Assembly: GCF_020379485.1 (NCBI RefSeq)
Contig: NC_063452.1
Location: 9,651,065-9,715,064 of the forward strand
DNA from: Brassica napus
Lineage: Eukaryota; Streptophyta; Magnoliopsida; Brassicales; Brassicaceae
DNA: 64,000 nt
Reading direction: 5' to 3'
The translations under genes were made by a program, and so were the position numbers. The notes under the pieces were generated by a model. The model had not been told where the DNA came from, made no database searches, and was given only the letters and a program-made list of their open reading frames with translations. Positions within the stretch are counted from its first letter, which is position 1, and every line of letters begins with the position of its first letter. This document shows, piece after piece, positions 36,799 through 50,104 of this stretch.

Positions 36799-38535
36799 AT
36801 GGTGAATCCGTTGGCTCTTCTCGTCGGATTGACAATCCTTTTAGATCCTCTGAGTATAATGGTAGATGGGCTGGGAGTTAATTGGGGGACAATGGCCACA
36901 CACAAGCTCCCACCAAAGACAGTGGTTCAGATGCTCAAGGACAATAACATCAACAAGGTTAAGCTTTTCGACGCTGACGAGACCACCATGGGTGCGCTCG
37001 CCGGCTCTGGTCTGGAAGTGATGGTTGCTATCCCCAATGATCAGCTTAAGGTCATGGGAAGCTACGACCGAGCCAAGGATTGGGTCCACAAGAACGTCAC
37101 TCGTTATAACTTCAGTGGTGGTGTCAATATCACGTGAGTTTCCTCCTCACCTCTCTTCTTCCTTAGTTTGATTGTTACACATTGTTTCTTAGCTAACCTC
37201 TTGATGATGTGTTTCAGGTTTGTAGCAGTTGGGAACGAGCCGTTCCTCAAATCATACAACGGAACATTCATAAACCTAACATTCCCTGCACTTCAAAACA
37301 TCCAAAACGCTTTAAACGAAGCTGGACTAGGAAACTCCGTCAAAGCAACGGTCCCTCTAAACGCGGATGTCTACGACTCACCAGCAAGCGACCCCGTCCC
37401 ATCTGCTGGGAGGTTCCGTCCTGATATCCTCGGTCAGATGACTCAGATCGTTGACTTTCTCGGCAAGAACAACGCACCCATCACAATCAACATCTACCCT
37501 TTCTTGAGTCTCTACGGGAACGATGACTTCCCAATCAACTACGCCTTCTTCGACGGTGCTCAACCAATAGATGACCACGGTGTTAGTTACACAAACGTTT
37601 TCGACGCCAACTTCGACACTTTGGTATCTTCTTTGAAAGCTGTTGGTCATGGAGATATGCCGATCATCGTGGGAGAAGTCGGCTGGCCTACAGAGGGCGA
37701 CAAACACGCAAACAACGGTAACATATATCTCTTAGTGCTTTACAGCGTCGGCCCTGGGCAAAGCCAAATGAAACATTCCTACTCCTAAATTTTTTCGAAG
37801 AAAATTAAATATTATAGATCCTAAATTTATAATAAAAAAAGAAAAATTATTAAATTTTTTTTACTAAATCACCTACAGCCACGCAATGTTTGGTTTAGAT
37901 GCAATGTTTGGTTTTGAAGAATGGTTTTCTTTGCAGGCGAAGCTTATAGGTTCTACAACGGGCTATTACCGAGGCTTGGAACAAACAAAGGAACTCCATT
38001 GAGACCAACCTACATTGAGGTATACTTGTTCGGATTACTAGATGAAGACGCTAAAAGCATAGCACCAGGAGCGTTTGAGCGCCACTGGGGACTATTCAGA
38101 TTCGACGGGCAGCCAAAGTTTCCTCTAGACCTCTCGGGACAAGGACAGAACAAGTTGCTGATTGGCGCGCGGAACGTGACGTATCTACCAAACAAGTGGT
38201 GTATGTTTAATCCAAATGCCAAGGACTTGACGAAGCTGGCTCAGAACATTGATTTCGCCTGCACTTTCTCGGATTGCACGGCGCTTGGCTACGGGTCCTC
38301 TTGCAATGGTCTTGACGCGAACGGGAACGCTTCGTATGCGTTTAACATGTATTTTCAAGTGAAGAACCAAGATGAGGAGGCTTGTATCTTCCAAGGTTTG
38401 GCTACCGTTACTACGCAGAATATATCTCAGGGCCAATGTGATTTTCCTGTTCAGATTGTTGCTTCTTCCTCTTCTTATGTGTCTTGTTCTTTGGTCTGGT
38501 TGGTCGCTGGAGTTTTGTTTGTCTTGATGTTTTGA
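36799..38535 (+). CDS. ZETH: GH17 beta-1,3-glucanase with CBM43/X8 domain and GPI tail
   Basis: The family hydrolyses or binds callose at the cell wall; ZERZAUST-type members affect cell-wall organisation and tissue morphogenesis. Exons 36799-37133, 37218-37717 and 37937-38535 join in frame to 477 residues. A signal peptide covers residues 1-24 ([17 protein letters not shown]). The GH17 domain starts at LGVNWGTMA. The predicted acid/base Glu is E119 (VGNEPF) and the nucleophile Glu is E265 ([10 protein letters not shown]); both are present. A CBM43/X8 callose-binding domain (about 366-450) begins WCMFNP and has its conserved cysteines. The hydrophobic C-terminus (residues 452-477) fits a GPI-anchor signal. 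The ATG is chosen because an acceptor AG stands just before it. No defects seen. Symbol from remembered similarity to At2g19440; other GH17 paralogues are possible. Confidence 0.93.
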
Positions 38536-39503
38536 GGTTTAGATTGTATGAGGTCCTTATTTTGATTATATATATTTCCTTTTATCGTCCATGTAATAAA
38601 TGTTGGATTTTTTTTTTATTGGAAGAGTAACCATCATTTTTTAGATTTTCAAAATATTTACATGTTCTTTTATTCAGTTTAAATTATTTGTCGAATTGAG
38701 TTATAGAATGAGCTTTGGGTTAATCATCGTACAAGACGCAAAGAAGAAAAAAAATATTGTTGATATTATCTTATCCAAAAAGTATAGCATATAATTTGGT
38801 TAACTTCATAAGACTCGGTTTTTTCAGTTAAGTTGGTTATCTCTGAACCAGAATCACTCGGTTATAATTGGTTAATTACTCAATCCGTTTCTAAAAGATC
38901 AATATATTATAGATAAAACTTTTGTTTTAAAAAAATACATATTTTATATTTCCAATGTAATTTTTGTCAATTAATAATAAGAAATTGTAAAGTTCAAGAA
39001 CATTAATTGTTTTTTTTTAAATTTTATTGGTTTAAAAATATAGAAAATACAAAATTACAAAAAAACTATGCATTTATAGCTAAATTTTCTTAAAATTTTA
39101 TTGGTTTAAGAGTATGTTTTATTAAAAGTGCGAAAATTCTAAAACATGGATTTTTTAGGAACGGAGAGTACATATGAGCTATTGTTAATTCTCAGTTAAG
39201 GTTAAACCGATCGGTTCGTATATGCTGAATCATTGAATTTTCTAATCTTGCCGGTTGGTTCGTAAGTACAGCATTTCTTAAACCGAAAACAGAGAATAAC
39301 GGTTCGGTCCGTTCGGTTCACTTCGGTTAATTTATAATATTAGTTTCCATCCCATATTTAATAAATAATTAATTTACGGAAGAAAAAAACGACAAAACGG
39401 TGGCGGTTTGTTAGTAAAGCAGTGTAGAGAGGAGAGATACGGATACGGTCTTGTCTCTCACCGAATCGAATAAAACGACAAGAAAAGGAAGAGAGAGAGG
39501 AAA
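38536..39503. other. Glucanase-FVE intergenic region with FVE promoter
   Basis: AT-rich. From 38810 to 39330 it has many TCGGTT/GGTTCGG words, suggesting a decayed hAT-like element. The 150 bases before the FVE ATG hold the core promoter and leader, with a purine-rich GAAGAGAGAGAGGAAA just before the ATG and no clear TATA. Confidence 0.5.
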
Positions 39504-42455
39504 ATGGAGAGCGACGAAGCAGCAGCAGCAGCAGCAGCGTCTCCTCAAGCGAGCGGAGGAACCGTAACACCGGCGCCGAAGAAGAGAGGCCGGAAACCTA
39601 AGAGCAAAGACGAATCTCAGGAGCAGATAAGCGGTGGGAAGATGAAGGAGAGCGGGAAGAAGACGAAGCAGGAGGAGCAGAGTGTGGACGAGAAGTACTC
39701 TCAGTGGAAAGGTCTCGTCCCCATTCTCTACGACTGGCTCGCGAACCACAACCTCGTCTGGCCTTCCCTCTCCTGCAGGTCGCTTCTTTTCTCCCTACGC
39801 CTAGGGTTTCAGTTAATTTTGTCTTAGGTTAGATCTCGTGTTGAACGTTCTGATGTTGATTCCGGTTTAACCAGCAACAATGCACACACATAGTTGTTTT
39901 GTCTGAGGTTGAATTTGTTGTTTGGGTTTTCACAGATGGGGTCCACAACTCGACCAAGCTACCTACAAGAACCGCCAGCGTCTTTACCTCTCTGAACAAG
40001 TAGGCTTTTTTTACGTTCTACTGTATATTACTCGATCTAGCATTTCAGACATTTGTGTCTCAAGATCTCAGAATATTTGTATATATGTCTTCATCATTTT
40101 TTTGCTTGGTTGTGTCACTAGACTGATGGCAGTGTACCCAACACTCTAGTCATAGCGAATTGCGAAGTTGTTAAGCCACGGGTTGCTGCGGCTGAGCACA
40201 TTTCTCAGGTAGCTAGTGTTTTTGCTTTTAATCTTCTCGTGTGGCTTTTTTATTATCATGATCCTCGTTACAAATGTGTGTGTTCAGTTCAATGAAGAAG
40301 CACGTTCTCCATTTGTGAAGAAGTACAAGACCATCATTCACCCTGGAGAGGTTTGAACTCTTGTATCAATATTGTTGTCTCGCTGCTGTTTAAAAGTCGG
40401 TGCATGCATTTACTTGTTTTGCACTTTTGATGTGTATTCATGACTAATTCGCATTTGCAGGTTAACAGAATCAGGGAACTCCCGCAAAACAGTAAGATTG
40501 TTGCTACTCACACCGACAGTCCTGATGTATGTGCTGCTTCTTCTCTTTTGTTATGGTCACATCAACTTGATATGTGTCGTTTGCATACCTCCCTATTTGG
40601 CAAGCAAAGAGCATCCTTTGTTTTGGACTAACTTCTTGTTTCGGTTATCTGAATACTCTATATGTTGATTCCAGGTTCTCATTTGGGATGTTGATACCCA
40701 ACCAAACCGTCATGCTGTGCTTGGTGCTGCAAGTTCCCGTCCTGATTTGGTATGTCCACTTCTGAGCAAATCATTGCCTCTGCTTTATTCTTGTTTGTCT
40801 CAATTTCATCATTAGAAGTGATACTTGTTTGCATCATATGAACCTTTTCTTCTCGCAGATACTAACTGGACACCAAGACAATGCTGAATTTGCTCTTGCA
40901 ATGTGCCCAACCGAACCCTTTGTCCTCTCTGGAGGTCTGTGTTTCTGTCATTTTTTTTTAATGTCTGATCATGTGGTTTTACCAGTTTCTCATACAAAGG
41001 TTATATTCTCTTAAGGCAAGGACAAGATGGTTGTTTTGTGGAGTATCCAGGACCACATCACAACGGTTGGTACTGATTCCAAATCATCTGGATCAATCAT
41101 CAAACAGACTGGTGAAGGTGGCGATAAGACAGAGAGTCCTTCTGTTGGCCCGCGAGGTGTATATCAAGGCCATGATGATACGGTTGAAGATGTCGCATTC
41201 AGCCCGACTAGGTAACTTCTTAGAATAGTCTCCTCCTTTTGATCTCGCGTATTTAATGCAAATGCAGATTTTTTTTTCATGCTGTCTCTGATAAAATTTT
41301 TATGTCGTGAACTAGTGCACAAGAATTCTGCAGTGTGGGTGACGACTCTTGCCTTATACTGTGGGATGCAAGAACTGGTACTAGCCCTGTCACGAAGGTA
41401 CTGTGTCTTCTTGTTCCTAACCAAAATTTGAAGTTTTCACCTTCTTTTATCTTTTATCTTGTTTTTTTTTTGTTTACCAGGTTGAAAAGGCGCATGATGC
41501 TGATCTTCATTGTGTCGATTGGAATCCTCATGACGACAACCTGATCTTGACAGGGTATGGGGAAATAGATGATTAAGGCACACTTAGCATCTAATTAATA
41601 AAACTTTTAGTATATGCATACATGTACTTCATTAGATATAGTTTGAATGTTTCAGGTCTGCAGACAACACTGTCCGGTTGTATGATCGTAGGAGCCTTAC
41701 CTCAAATGGAGTTGGTACACCTATTTACAAATTTGAGGGCCACAAAGCTGCTGTTCTTTGCGTTCAGGTTTCAACACCTCCTCTTATGTTTTTTCTTAAA
41801 ATCATATTACTTGTACCTAATAAAACTTACTGATAACCATCTTCTTAATCAATCAATACAGTGGTCTCCTGATAAAGCATCTGTTTTTGGGAGTTCCGCA
41901 GAAGATGGTCTCTTGAACATCTGGGATTATGACAGGGTGTGTACTTAATTCACTCAGATATGTCTGAAATTAATCGTGTGTTTGCTATCATCACTGAAAG
42001 CTATTCATCTTACTCATGTTTGGTTCCATCAGGTCAGTAAGAAGTCTGATCGTGCAGCTAAAAACCCTGCGGGGCTCTTCTTCCAGCATGCTGGTCACAG
42101 GTTCGTAAAAGGACTTGATCCTAATTCGCTTGATTGCTTTCTCATCTTACTTGCCACTATTTATTATACTTTCTCAGGGACAAAGTTGTTGATTTCCACT
42201 GGAATGCGGCGGACCCTTGGACTATTGTCAGTGTTTCTGATGACTGTGAGACTACTGGTGGAGGTGGAACATTGCAGGTAAACACTTTGATTAGCATTTT
42301 TGTCAGATAAAAGTGAAATGTGTGGTGCTTATACTTATCTTCTTGATTGGCAGATATGGCGGATGAGTGACTTGATTTACAGACCGGAAGAGGAAGTTCT
42401 GACGGAACTGGAGAAGTTCAAGTCGCATGTCATGACATGTGCCTCCAAGCCTTGA
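39504..42455 (+). CDS. MSI4: MSI4/FVE, WD40 histone-binding (RbAp48-type) protein
   Basis: FVE/MSI4 is a WD40 scaffold of histone-deacetylase, Polycomb-type and DDB1-CUL4 complexes. It represses FLC in the autonomous flowering pathway and affects cold responses. Fifteen exons join in frame to 504 residues: 39504-39778, 39936-39999, 40122-40208, 40288-40350, 40461-40526, 40675-40749, 40859-40934, 41016-41211, 41316-41397, 41481-41554, 41656-41767, 41862-41936, 42033-42100, 42178-42277, 42354-42455. Domains: alanine tract (6-12, from a GCA repeat), AT-hook/NLS-like KKRGRKPK (26-33), histone-H4-binding N-terminal segment (YSQWKGLVPILYDWLANHNL), then about six WD repeats (LTGHQDNAEFALAMCP, YQGHDDTVEDVAFSPT, CSVGDDSCLILWDARTG, KAHDADLHCVDWNPHDDN, FEGHKAAVLCVQWSPD). 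All splice sites are canonical. Length agrees with the Arabidopsis protein (about 507). It looks functional. Confidence 0.97.
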
Positions 42456-43188
42456 GTGTGTGCAAAGAAATAAAAAGACCATTGTCTATCGCCTATACAT
42501 GGTCAAACTAATGCGGTTTAGTTGTCGGTTTAGCGAATAATCTTTTTTTTTTGCTAATCAAAACGCTGGGTTGTCTATTGAGATATTAGTAGTTTTTAGG
42601 ACCTTTCCAAATCTTGGTTCTTGATCCGATTTCGTCAAAGACTCTTGAAAGTGCTATTTTTCTCAACTTAGATCTTAACCGAATCGAGAACCAGCTGTGT
42701 TGGTTTGAGTTTGCAGTGAACATATGCCTGAACGAAATTAAAATCCATCTCAAACTAAAGCCGGTCACAAGACCCTAATTGCCTTTTTACTACATCGATT
42801 CTGTTGACTCCAATCAACAAACAGTTAAAGAAAATCTCTTATCAAACTTTTGGGTAACATAATAGTTTTGAAAAGATTTAGGAATTTAGATTAGTTTTCA
42901 GTAAACAGAGGGGGTATCTATGCAAGAGAGGTAATTTATTTGTGATTAGGTGTGATTTCGTTGACTATCTGTCTATCTGTTAACGAACTTTTGGGTTATA
43001 TTTTAAAATTGTAAGAGGTTTAGGAATTTGAGACTATTTAAAAAAAAACTAAAGGGTATATATGCAAAAGACGTAAAGTATTTGCTTAAACCCTAAAAGA
43101 AAATGACGAGCCTTTTAGCTGCTGAACTCAACCTCAACAACTTATTCACAAAAGTAGAGAAGAAGAAGAATCACAAGCGAAGGCGAAG
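42456..43188. other. FVE 3' flank and GRWD1-like promoter
   Basis: The FVE 3'-UTR probably ends soon after an AATAAAAAG signal at 42469. The centre is AT-rich. The downstream part carries the telo-box listed separately. Confidence 0.5.
43088..43096 (+). promoter_or_regulatory. Telo-box AAACCCTAA
   Basis: AAACCCTAA lies about 100 bases before the ATG of the GRWD1-like gene, and a second copy lies in exon 1 (43203-43211). Telo-boxes near the transcription start are typical of plant ribosomal-protein and ribosome-biogenesis genes, fitting the predicted function. Confidence 0.65.
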
Positions 43189-45647
43189 ATGGTTCGCAGT
43201 ATAAACCCTAAGAAGGCAAAGAGGAAGAACAAGGTTAGAATCTTCGATACCCCAAACTTCAATCTGATTTTGTCTCTCAAATCAAATCAGTAACCTAGAT
43301 AGCGTGAATTTGATTGTTGAAATTTTGATAGAAGAAGGGAGAAGCGTCTTCTTCCTCCTCGGTACCATCGATGCCAACAAGGGTTTGGCAGCCAGGTGTG
43401 GATAAGCTCGAAGAAGGAGAAGAGCTTCAGTGCGACCCTTCTGCTTATAATTCCCTTCATGGCTTCCATGTTGGTTGGCCCTGTTTGAGGTAATCTTAGA
43501 CGACGATGGTAGCTTGCTAAAAAGCTTGATTCTTTAGGGTTCAGTAAAGAGATTGTGTATGCACAGGCCGTTTAAATCATAAAGTTAAAAGACTTTTGAA
43601 TGGTTTAGTGACTTTGATTGTTTCTATTCCTTTTCTTTTCTTTTCCAGTTTTGACATTTTAGGTGATAAGTTGGGTTTGAACCGAACTGAGTTTCCTCAC
43701 ACATTGTATATGGTGGCTGGGACTCAGGTGAGTCTTTGAACGTGTTTTTGCTTCTTGATTCTCATGGTCAGTTGTGAATATAGTTAACCCTTCTCTCCCT
43801 TTTAGGCTGAGAAAGCACCTTTGAACTCCATTGGATTATTTAAGATCAGCAACGTATCTGGCAAGAGACGCGATGTAGTGCCCAAGACGGTAGTGAATGG
43901 TGATGATGCTATGGAGGATGAGGATGATGAAGATGAGGACAGTGATAGCGATGAGGAAAGCGAAGATGGAGCTTCCACTACTCCGATTATTCAGGTAATT
44001 TTTTGATTCTGTCTAACCATTATGTTATTCACTTATTCGTCTCTCAATTCGAGAGAGTCATCATCATCATGGTTAATACTTTTATCTCGAATGTTTTTGA
44101 TAAACAGGTCCGCAGAGTTGCTCACCATGGATGTGTTAACCGCATTCGTGCAATGCCACAGAATCCTCATATATGTGTCTCTTGGGCAGATTCGGGTCAT
44201 GTACAGGTAAGATAGTAGATAAGCCATGAAGATATGTTTATATGTGTCTCTTTGAATTTGGTTTGTGTTTTTGTATTTGTGGGCAGGTGTGGGACATGAG
44301 CTCTCATCTTAATGCTTTAGCAGAGTCAGAAACAGAAGGTAAAGATGGAACTTCACCGGCTCTAAACCAGGCACCCTTGGTTAACTTTTCTGGCCACAAA
44401 GATGAAGGCTATGCTATAGATTGGAGTCCTGCAACAGCTGGAAGACTTCTTTCCGGTAAAATTTGTCAGCAATACTCAGACAGTTACATGCTTTTCAACA
44501 TAGTCAGTGTATTTATTTATTTTTCTACACCGGTTAGGGGACTGCATGAGTATGATTCATCTGTGGGAACCAGCTTCTGGTTCATGGACTGTTGATCCTA
44601 TTCCGTTAACGGGACACACCGCAAGTGTTGAAGATTTACAAGTAAGACTGTTGCTCTTTGCTGCAGCTAAATTGTGTGTGCTAACTGTTACTGTCTCCTT
44701 TTGGGCTTAATATTCCTTTCCTCTGTTGCCAGTGGAGTCCAGCTGAAGCCAACGTGTTTGCGTCGTGTTCTGTGGATGGGACTATTGCACTATGGGATGT
44801 CCGAGTTGGGAAGACGCCTGCATTATCTTTCAAAGCACATAACGCAGATGTGAATGTCATCTCATGGAACAGGTTCTCTTTGCCACTTTGATATGTAACT
44901 TAATTTTTTTTTTCTCATTGGCTCATTCTTTGTTTTTTCCTCTTTCATGAAGGCTGGCTAGTTGCATGTTGGCCTCAGGAAGTGACGATGGAGCATTCTC
45001 TATCCATGATCTTAGAGTTATCAAGGTAGGTTTTATAATTTCCATATCAATATCTTAACGAGATTCTGATGTGATAAGCCTTTAAAAACTTGAACTAGGA
45101 GGGAGATGCTAAGGTAGCACATTTTGAGTATCATAAGCATCCTATCACGTCGATTGAGTGGAGCGCTCATGAATCCTCAACACTTGCAGTCTCTTCCGGC
45201 GATAACCAGCTCACGTAAGCCACAAAGTTTATACAGAAACACATAGATAGTCCGCTAAAATCATAGAGAAACTGTCTGATGGTTTTTGGCTATCTGTTGT
45301 ATCTGCAGGATATGGGATTTATCCTTAGAGAAGGATGAAGAAGAGGAAGCAGAATTCAAAGCACAGACCAAGGAATATGTTAACACACCTCAAGATTTGC
45401 CTCCTCAGCTTCTTTTCGTTCACCAGGTAACATCTTACTTCAACCTCTTTAGTACCGGTTATATTTCATTGATGTCTGTTTGTCTGAAAACTTTTTTTCT
45501 ATTCCGTAAAACCAGGGACAAAAGGACTTGAAGGAACTCCACTGGCACAACCAGATTCCAGGGATGATCATCTCAACTGCTGAAGATGGGTTCAACATCT
45601 TGATGCCTTACAACATTCAGAACACACTTCCTGATCTCGCTGCCTGA
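43189..45647 (+). CDS. GRWD1/Rrb1-like WD40 ribosome-biogenesis protein
   Basis: GRWD1 (yeast Rrb1) chaperones ribosomal protein uL3 and works in nucleolar assembly of the large subunit. Twelve exons join in frame to 473 residues: 43189-43233, 43332-43489, 43649-43727, 43806-43994, 44108-44206, 44287-44455, 44538-44641, 44733-44872, 44953-45025, 45099-45214, 45309-45426, 45516-45647. A basic N-terminus ([12 protein letters not shown]) is followed by the histone-binding-like segment [20 protein letters not shown], an acidic tract at about 127-150, and WD repeats ([63 protein letters not shown]) ending in a GRWD-type tail ([17 protein letters not shown]). The Arabidopsis match is probably At2g19540, next to FVE. 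No defect. An upstream ATG at 43103 opens a 33-codon frame overlapping this start. Confidence 0.93.
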
Positions 45648-48482
45648 AAAGCTTTTATCTTTTTTCCTGAAAAACTTTTGTAGTCTCTTGAGAGTTTTTT
45701 TTATTGTCCTCCCTGTTTTCAAGAACTATACTCTTTCATAACTTGATGTTTCATAACCGTCGGTTGGTTTCACTTTGTGACAAAATGTCAAAGTATGTTT
45801 TTACAAGCATTTTCTTCACTATGAGTGTATTATTATTATTTCACAACTTTTCAAGCGTTCATCATTGGTCGATTGATTTCAACTGCTACAAAATGTTGAA
45901 GGAGCAAAAGCCAACAATTCCTGTAACATATAGACTGTAAAAAAATCTGGATGTTCTAATCACTTTCCTATCATTCCTTATGACATAAAATCTATTAGAG
46001 TATCAAAAAGAAAAGTTAAAACAGGGTTTCTTAATACAACAATAAGGACGGTTATTCTGTGAGCCAACAGGCTTGCCGTTTAGTTTAGGGAAAGGATATT
46101 GTTTGCTTAGAACTACCATTTTGCTTTTGTGTGCCAAATAACCTTTTACAAGGTTTTTGTATATCAAGATCGTCATTATACATTCCACCTGCAATTTATT
46201 TTTATCAGAAATACCTATGACTTTAAAGAATTCATTCTAGTAATCTACAGAGACAAATGGGATGGAAACATAAGACAAATGTGATCCATGTCTATTTCTA
46301 GCCATCTAAGTGCATTGGCAAATTACTTCAAGCTTCAGCTGGTGAGCTCTTGCTGGATCACTCACTTCTGAATGATATAAACTATAACATTTGATAAAAA
46401 AAAGAGCTATTAAGCAACTGTAATCTTAGTATGTTCAATGGAACGATAGAGTGTATTAAATAAAGACTTCTTACATTTTCTTCATGAGTCTCTGATTGTA
46501 TTTCCAAGACAAGATACACACAGGACCTCAAGTACCTGAACGACATTAAGTTCTTTTTTTTTTAACGACATTAAGTTGTTCAGTGATATTATCTAAACTG
46601 ATAAACTTCTTTATTCAGTTCACCAAAGAACTACACATCATAGACCGACTTGACTAACGAGAGGATCTCTCAACCCTCCACTCAATTGCCACAACTTTCT
46701 TTTAACCTGTTAACTCAATAACAAGTTACAATCCACTACAAGCCATCTACGCTAATTGCAATGATCACTACAATCCGAATATTACAGAGTTAAAAATAGC
46801 AAGATATATTGGAGATGATCTTAAAATAAAAACAGGCGTTGTCAAACGCTAGATCAAAACCGATTCAAATTTGAAGGCTTTTGGGTTTAGTAGTGGAATC
46901 ATGTCACATGGATTGCCTTTTGAGGGCTTTGAAATCACGTTTGTGTTTTACAAACAGATATATTAGCAGTCGCCGTAACCTTGCATTGAACTAAACCGGC
47001 ATGAGCATGACACCGACTCTTTGTTGAATAAAACTTGTTGGTTTAGAAAAGGAAAACCTTAAACTGAAGAAAATAATATCCCATTCTTTAAAATCTAATC
47101 TCATACTTATTTCATGAACTGGGTAGGCATAGCTCTATTTCCATAACTATTTTGACTATACACATAATAAAATAGAAGTAGCAATTTCGTAGTATTGCAA
47201 TAAGCCAATAACTATTACGTTATGCAAATTTCGAACCCAGAGACATCAAGATATACTTAGTCCAATAAAACAAAACGAATATAAAATGAAGAACTCAAAT
47301 TCAACCAAACAAAACCAATAGGAAATTAAGAATTCAAGGATGCTCACGGATGTCCTTTACAACATCCTTCAGAAATATTGTTTGGAAAGTAATTTTAAAA
47401 ATTTGTATATATCATTAGCATTTTCATTTTCACTTTCACAAACTGATGCTAAAAATATAAAATAATATCTAAAATAACATGAACAATTTTATTTATGTAA
47501 ATTAACGTATTTGAAATATGGAATAACTATATATCATGATTAAAGTAAAAAGAAAATTATATGCACAATAATATAATTACAAACATACCAATTTTCCACT
47601 CAATAATATTTCACATTAGTTTAAGATATACAATATAGGTTCCTTCTTAGATTTGCCGGATTCACAGTTTTCTTATCCAAACTCCTATCTTGTTTCAAGC
47701 TTTTTAATGTTTAACTTTGATTGTATTATTGAACTCGACCTTTCTGGTATCAAGCTTTAAATTAATGGAATATTTGTGCACAAAAAAAAATATTTCTTTT
47801 CTTTTGTATATATGTATTTCTCCAAAATTAATTTTTTTAAGTGTCTTAATAAATAAATAAACTAAGAGATCATTAATAAAGTCAAAATTTAGTAGATACA
47901 TAAATGTTTAAATTATAAGTAAATCTATTAATCGGTGAAAACAACTAAGTTTCCAAATTGTTGAGCTTAGTCGTGTTTAATCACACTAAAATATAATAGT
48001 TGAGCTTAGCCGTGTTTAATCAGCCAAGAGGAAACGGTCAACGCGCCGGATGTCAACTATTTGAGTAACAACATGGACAGCCCAAAAGTTGAAGTACCCA
48101 ACATATCTCGTGGTAGGACGTAGCTCATTTGCAGGTTGGTTCATTAATAAATTAAATAATAAATAAAGAAACCAAACTTATAATAACTCTAAAGCTTGAT
48201 GGATGGTTGATGAAAATTCAAATTTATGTTGTTCGATCAGATGATGAAACAAATTAATATTGATATCTTTTTTAATTATAGTCATTTTAGGTTGTTATAT
48301 CAAATATGAAAAATATAGATCGTTGAAAAGTGAAATGAAGTACAATTTGTGCACAATTTTATTTTCACGAGCACTAGATCTCAAATCCTAAGCTTCCAAC
48401 TGGAAACATAACAAAGCTAGCATATATGATCTTAACACATGACTTACTACCTACGGCTTTCTATAATATGTTTTCGATTATA
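45648..48482. other. Gene-poor AT-rich intergenic region
   Basis: The first 300 bases are the GRWD1-like 3' flank. Beyond that there are only short, non-conserved frames. A sequence near 47960 (TTGAGCTTAG-CGTGTTTAATCA) is duplicated near 48000. No RNA gene or clear transposon end is seen. Confidence 0.45.
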
Positions 48483-49480
48483 AAGATGGATGGAGTATAA
48501 TGACCAAAATCTTAAGACAAAAGACTACAAAATCGAAAATAGATTCCCTACTCTCTACCCACAACTTACAAAGACAGAGAATTTTAAGACATGTCGGTTA
48601 ATATGGCTGTGGATGGTGACCGAGCACCATTTTAATGAGAAAGAAAATTACAACCTGCGACTTACAAAAGTCATTAGCTAAAGACTTTTAAGACGTCGGT
48701 TAAAAGACTTACAGATGGGAAATGTACTTAAACAATGTCTGTGAATGGGAACCTAGAACCACTTGAATGGGAAAAAACAACCAAACAGCGTAAAGAAGTC
48801 GTAAGGCAAAGACTACATGCCTGTTTTTTCAATTCAATGGATGGGAATAACGACCAAGAGTTGAAATAAGTCTTAAGATAAAGACCCCACGACTTTGTAA
48901 AATATATCGATGAAGTATAACGCCAAATAATTTAAGAAAGTCATGCACTGCCCACGGTTTAGGAAAGTCTTTAGAGCGATCAATAGCTGAAAAGGTCTTA
49001 AGTCAAAAAACACCATGGCTTAGCTTTCAATCTGTTGGATTGATATGACGACCAACGGTTGAAATAAACCTTACGACAGTCTATGAAACGAGGATAATTT
49101 CTTTTGTTGGAAACCACAAGGCTAGACGTGTCTAGTTTATTGACAATTTTGAATTCGTTGGATGGAAAAAAACGCCAACTATTGAAAAAAGTTGTAAGGC
49201 AAAGACTGAAATGGAAACAAGTTCGTATTGTGGCTTAGAAAAGACAATAATGTGCTGATTTACGACTAGCTGGATCGAAATAACGAGCAGGGGGCAGAAA
49301 AAAAGTCACAAGATAAAGACTGAAAGGAAAATAGATTCTTTATTTTAGAACTAAGAAAAGTTTTAATACAAAGACTGGATAGGTTTCGGCTTGTTGGATG
49401 GAATAAATGTCGAACTGGTGAAAAAGACTTGTAGGATGGAAGACTTTGATTTGATCTTTAAGCCAAAGACTGAAACAATT
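48483..49480. repeat. Degenerate tandem repeat, about 110-125 bp period
   Basis: Similar blocks recur, each with TGGATGGAATAACGACCAA, then GTTGAAAAA, then GTCTTAAGGCAAAGACT, near 48483, 48837, 48907, 49035, 49155, 49268 and 49392, with weaker copies near 48610 and 48712. Spacing is mostly 110-125 bases. Copies are heavily diverged, so the array is old. No coding frame runs through. Confidence 0.7.
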
Positions 49481-50104
49481 TTTTAAATCTCAAACCATAC
49501 AAAATTAGATTATGAACCTTAAAATTATAGTTAAACCTTGTAAAAAATTGAATTTCCGTCTAACTTTTTTTTTTGTTTTGAAACACTAATTTCCGTCTAA
49601 CTATCACTAATCTATAATTCTTAGACTCATTGTTAACAATTCATAGTAGGAGTTGCTTGTGGACCGACCATCTTAATTACATTCCCGCTCTTGGAAAACT
49701 TGGTCAAACAATTTTAAACGTGCAAATGCATCAATATGTACAATTATGTTTTGCCTTTTTCTTGTGTAAAGAGCGTTCGTATACCTTATTCTTTGAGATT
49801 CTAAGTATGTCTTAATTATTATTGATTATTGGTCACCTAATTCAGAATGTCGTAACTTGTAGTTAACCTTGAGATTTCGGTTTATTCCACATCCTTTTGT
49901 TTATTCAGTTCAGAAATATTGTACCGAATTAAGAGACTGGTTCGTTTGAAAAGACTGGGTCCTTTTCTATTTGATTTAAAGCTAAACAAACAAAAATGTC
50001 GTTTTATTCTGAGACTTGTATTGGTCGATTTGAGATTTATATACATACTAGTATTAACCCCGTGCATACACACAGTTTTATTTTTGTTAACAAATAAAAC
50101 CTAA
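49481..50104. other. AT-rich spacer
   Basis: No gene or repeat is supported between the tandem repeat and the MITE at 50105. Confidence 0.4.

Noticed and set aside
39358..39749. Leucine/arginine-rich minus-strand frames over FVE exon 1
   Set aside because: Antisense shadow of the alanine/lysine-rich FVE first exon.
46003..46194. Minus-strand 63-codon frame near the GRWD1-like gene
   Set aside because: No domain, no splice context and no promoter; likely chance.
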